Source: an uncultured Eubacterium sp.
GTDB lineage: Bacteria > Bacillota > Clostridia > Lachnospirales > Lachnospiraceae
Direction of reading: 5' to 3'
Length of the DNA stretch: 34,786 bases
NCBI GenBank assembly: GCA_947385875.1
Contig: CANDMV010000029.1
Coordinates: forward strand, 1-34,786
The notes below the pieces were generated by a model, which was given only the letters and a program-made list of their open reading frames with translations, did not search any database and had not been told where the DNA came from. Position numbers and translations under genes: made by a program. Positions 32,533 through 34,786 of this stretch are shown here, in pieces. Within the stretch, counting starts at the first letter, position 1, and every line of letters begins with the position of its first letter.

Positions 32533-33324
32533 ATGATTTTAAAGTGCTGTAATAAAGGGCATTATTATGATGGAGATAAATATCAAAATTGTCCGCATTG
32601 TTTGGAAGAAGGTCAAAGTCTGCAAAAAAGTAAGGCACGGCATATTTTGAAAAGAAAAACATCTATAAAGAATAGTTCAGCAGAAATGTCTGTTAATGTA
32701 TCACAGCATAGCTTCCAATCAAGGTCTTCGTCATCAGAAGAATCAATGACAATGTGCCTGCCATCCAACGATGAAGAATCAATGACGATGTGTCTGCCAT
32801 CCAATGATAAAGAATCAATGACAATGTGTCTGCCATCTAATGATGAAGAATCAATGACAATGTGCCTGCCATCCAACGATGAAGAATCAATGACGATGTG
32901 TCTGCCATCCAACAATGATGATTCGCTGACAGTTTGTCTGCCCGCTAAGCAGCATAATTCGTTGGAAAGGTTACCGCAGGCCGGCAGTCTGGATATTTTT
33001 CTAGCAGAGCAAAGGCTGACCGCAGGATGGTTTGTATGTATCAATGGAAAAGAATTTGGCAGAAGCTTTGCTGTAAAGAATGGGAAAAATCTGATTGGAC
33101 ATGCAGTCGTTTATTATTTGATGAAGCATAATAAATTTATGATAGAACCTGGAGATACAAGGAATTTGTTTTATTTAAATGAAGAACCCGTGTTAAATCC
33201 TGTTGAAATGAAAAGGCATGACATTTTAAAAATAGGAGGTATCAGCCTGATGCTAGTGCCATTGTGCGGGAAAGATTTTAGCTGGACAGAATTGATAAAA
33301 ACGAACAGGGAGAGAAGCCTATGA
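32533..33324 (+). CDS. Zinc-ribbon/FHA-type protein with 12-residue repeats, Tad pilus locus
   Basis: Protein of 263 aa. The N-terminal zinc ribbon is CCNKGHYYDGDKYQNCPHC (5-23). A basic linker follows. Residues 69-128 are five near-identical EESMTMCLPSND repeats with a sixth divergent copy. The C-terminal FHA-like domain spans about 155-250 (GWFVCINGKEFGRSFAVKNG KNLIG ... FMIEPGDTRNLFYLNEEPV ... DILKIGGISLMLVPLCG). Relative to FHA domains the stretch between NLIG and HAVVYY seems about 25 residues short, removing the phosphothreonine-binding Arg/Ser loops. ATG 32533 is chosen for GGAGGGAGAG just upstream; in-frame codons reach 32389 without a ribosome site. It overlaps the next gene by 4 bases. 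It probably regulates or scaffolds pilus assembly. Confidence 0.75.
   Translation: MILKCCNKGHYYDGDKYQNCPHCLEEGQSLQKSKARHILKRKTSIKNSSAEMSVNVSQHSFQSRSSSSEESMTMCLPSNDEESMTMCLPSNDKESMTMCLPSNDEESMTMCLPSNDEESMTMCLPSNNDDSLTVCLPAKQHNSLERLPQAGSLDIFLAEQRLTAGWFVCINGKEFGRSFAVKNGKNLIGHAVVYYLMKHNKFMIEPGDTRNLFYLNEEPVLNPVEMKRHDILKIGGISLMLVPLCGKDFSWTELIKTNRERSL
32737..32952 (+). repeat. 36-bp coding tandem repeat, five copies plus one divergent
   Basis: Units start at 32737, 32773, 32809, 32845 and 32881, with a divergent one at 32917-32952. Copies 1-5 differ only at a few silent or single-residue positions; copy 3 has Lys for Glu. Near-identity at DNA level points to recent expansion. Confidence 0.95.
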
Positions 33325-34382
33325 AGATCAAGCTCTCAGTAATCATGTCTGATGAAAGATATTTAAAGAAATTTATGGATATGGCGGCTCTGCAGTATTC
33401 AGAAAAATTAGATCTGTCTGTATTTACGCAGGCAGAAGGTACAGCTGAGATTATAAAAAAGAACAGGCCGGATATAGTTTTATCAGAAAAAGAATATATA
33501 GAGCGGATTGCAGAGCTGTCAAAAAACAGTGAGATTGTTTGTTTTACTGAGGAGAAGGATGTACATACATGGAACGGCTATCGGGCGGTCTGTAAGTATC
33601 AGAGATTTTCAGATATTTATAAAAATATAGTGGAAATCTATGCAGAAAGAATGGAAGCAGAAGCAGTGATATTAAAAGGCGATGTAGAAAATAAAAAGAT
33701 TGTTACATTCTTTTCAGGAGCTGGAGGCGTGGGAGCGTCAACGGCGGCGGCAGCATATGCCTGTTATCTGGCAGAACATGGGGAATCAGTACTTTATTTA
33801 AATCTGGAACAGACCGGAGCGGCTGATTTGTTTTTTGATGCAGATGGGGAGGATAATTTTGGAAGGGTGATTTATTCTCTGGAAATGGCGACTGGTTCGC
33901 CGGCGGTGCGTATGGAAAATGCACTGAAGCAGGACGCGTCCAGTGTTTATTTTTACTCAGCATGTACCTCTGCTCTGGATATGCTGGAATTAAATGAAGA
34001 GGTGATGGAGCGGCTGTTTGAGGAGCTGGGTGTCATAAAGCTTTTTCAATGGATAGTTGTAGATATGGACTTTTCACTGGCGGCATCGGTATATATGCAG
34101 ATCGAACGGTCATATGCTTCTTTGTTTGTTTCTGACGGCAGTGAAGCGGCAAATGCAAAGCTGGAAAGAAAGCTTGCTGCACTGGAGATTGTGGCAGAGC
34201 AGAGAGAGCAGATGCTGTTGAATCGCATTTTTATATTGTATAACCGATTTGGAAGCAGAGATGGAAAAAAGCTTCAAAACAGTGCGTTCAAGGAAATCGG
34301 CGGTATTCATCGGTTTGCGGATGCCGGAATCAAGGATTTGTTGAAGCTGATTTCTCAAAATGAAGTATTCGGGGAAATATAG
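33321..34382 (+). CDS. TadZ/CpaE-like ATPase with deviant Walker A
   Basis: Protein of 353 aa. An N-terminal degenerate receiver-like domain (1-115) is followed by a MinD/ParA-type ATPase domain. The Walker A is SGAGGVGASTAAAAYAC (from 132). It has Ala where the P-loop Lys of GVGKST is expected, as in atypical TadZ/CpaE proteins. The Walker B-like strand is WIVVDMDFSL. The family localises the pilus or secretion ATPase at the cell pole. ATGA overlap with the FHA gene and a 30-base gap to the TadA-like start indicate one operon. Confidence 0.8.
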   Translation: MKIKLSVIMSDERYLKKFMDMAALQYSEKLDLSVFTQAEGTAEIIKKNRPDIVLSEKEYIERIAELSKNSEIVCFTEEKDVHTWNGYRAVCKYQRFSDIYKNIVEIYAERMEAEAVILKGDVENKKIVTFFSGAGGVGASTAAAAYACYLAEHGESVLYLNLEQTGAADLFFDADGEDNFGRVIYSLEMATGSPAVRMENALKQDASSVYFYSACTSALDMLELNEEVMERLFEELGVIKLFQWIVVDMDFSLAASVYMQIERSYASLFVSDGSEAANAKLERKLAALEIVAEQREQMLLNRIFILYNRFGSRDGKKLQNSAFKEIGGIHRFADAGIKDLLKLISQNEVFGEI

Positions 34383-34412
34383 CAGTGATGGATGACTGAT
34401 AGAGGTTATGTG

Positions 34413-34757
34413 ATGACAAAAGAACAGGAAGATGAACTGATTAAGGAAGTACGGCGGCATGTAATAGAGACAAGCTCGCTCAGCCTGCTGTCAGATGATG
34501 AATTAGAAAACAAGATAGAAGAATCCATCAATAAAAAGCTGAACGGCCGTTATTGTGCGATCAGCCAGAAAATCAGCATGGCACAGCAGATTTACAGCGG
34601 AATCCGGGGGCTTGGAATTTTAGACAGTATCTTGAAGGATAATTCTATTACAGAAGTAATGATTAACGGGCCTGACCAGATCTTTGTTGAGAGGAATGGC
34701 AGGGTACGAAAAATAGAAGAGACCTTTGAGGATGCTCTGCGGGAAGTATGGGCTTGA
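34413..34757 (+). pseudogene. TadA/CpaF-like pilus ATPase, N-terminal part ending early
   Basis: About 114 residues match the N-terminal domain of CpaF/TadA secretion ATPases: MAQQIYSGIRGLGILDSILK, then DNSITEVMINGPDQIFVERN GRVRKIEETFED. Normally 'FeseErLedVIqrI...' would follow, then the RecA-like ATPase domain. Here the frame ends ALREVWA-stop at 34755-34757, and the remaining 29 bases in other frames do not read as CpaF to my eye. It is probably disrupted by a frameshift or deletion, but the window ends too soon to be sure. ATG 34413 follows AGAGG; ATG 34392 is possible. Confidence 0.65.
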
Positions 34758-34786
34758 CCCGCTGGCGGATGGTGTTGTCATCAGCC

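Overview
The window looks like chromosome of a gut Clostridia bacterium, most likely Lachnospiraceae. The signs are mid-range GC, strong AGGAGG-type ribosome sites, many TTG starts, a BlaI/BlaR1 pair, a Tad-type pilus gene set with an N-terminal zinc-ribbon/FHA protein, a domain-swapped GH3 family gene, and dense palindromic repeats. No rRNA, tRNA or CRISPR array was seen.

Layout. 1-740: edge of an old mobile element, with an XRE regulator, a terminator, a 30-codon MobC remnant and the last ~45 codons of a histidine kinase. 827-4264: an OmpR-type regulator and a sensor kinase with a repeat-filled sensor domain, then an exported two-repeat protein whose promoter carries a perfect tandem 11-bp repeat. 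4358-6789 (minus): blaR1 and blaI behind a consensus promoter. 6811-8857: a mobile-element cluster. A 371-bp MITE with an 8-bp target duplication is itself interrupted by a 166-bp palindrome. Next to it lies an intact 442-codon TnpB-family gene in which all three RuvC catalytic acids appear to be replaced, and whose downstream end matches the end of the palindrome.

9156-19221: a surface-glycan operon with GT32, GT2 and GT4 glycosyltransferases, capE/capF/capG for UDP-N-acetyl-L-fucosamine, a CDP-glycerol glycerophosphotransferase-like protein and a sulfotransferase-like protein. No flippase or polymerase is visible. 19754-21663: moaA and a MOSC-MogA fusion for molybdenum cofactor. 22197-23426: pepT. 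23546-29148 (minus): a purine-catabolism block made of a Crp/Fnr-type regulator broken by one base in an A6 tract, xdhA, xdhB, a six-copy 40-bp minisatellite, xdhC, and a decayed NCS2 xanthine/uracil permease that still has a structured leader. The cofactor genes and the xanthine dehydrogenase operon fit together functionally.

29407-32032: a deletion scar joins the N-terminus of a membrane sensor-like gene to a headless GH3 beta-glucosidase gene, followed by its small membrane partner. 32533-34757: the start of a Tad/Flp pilus locus. It has a zinc-ribbon/FHA protein with five near-identical 12-residue repeats and an apparently shortened FHA core, a TadZ/CpaE-like ATPase with a deviant Walker A, and a TadA/CpaF-like ATPase that stops early.

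The strongest lead for an undescribed system is the apparently nuclease-dead TnpB with its matching palindromic element. Next are the 40-bp repeats inside the xdh operon, the A6 frameshift in the presumed xdh regulator, and the repeat/FHA protein.
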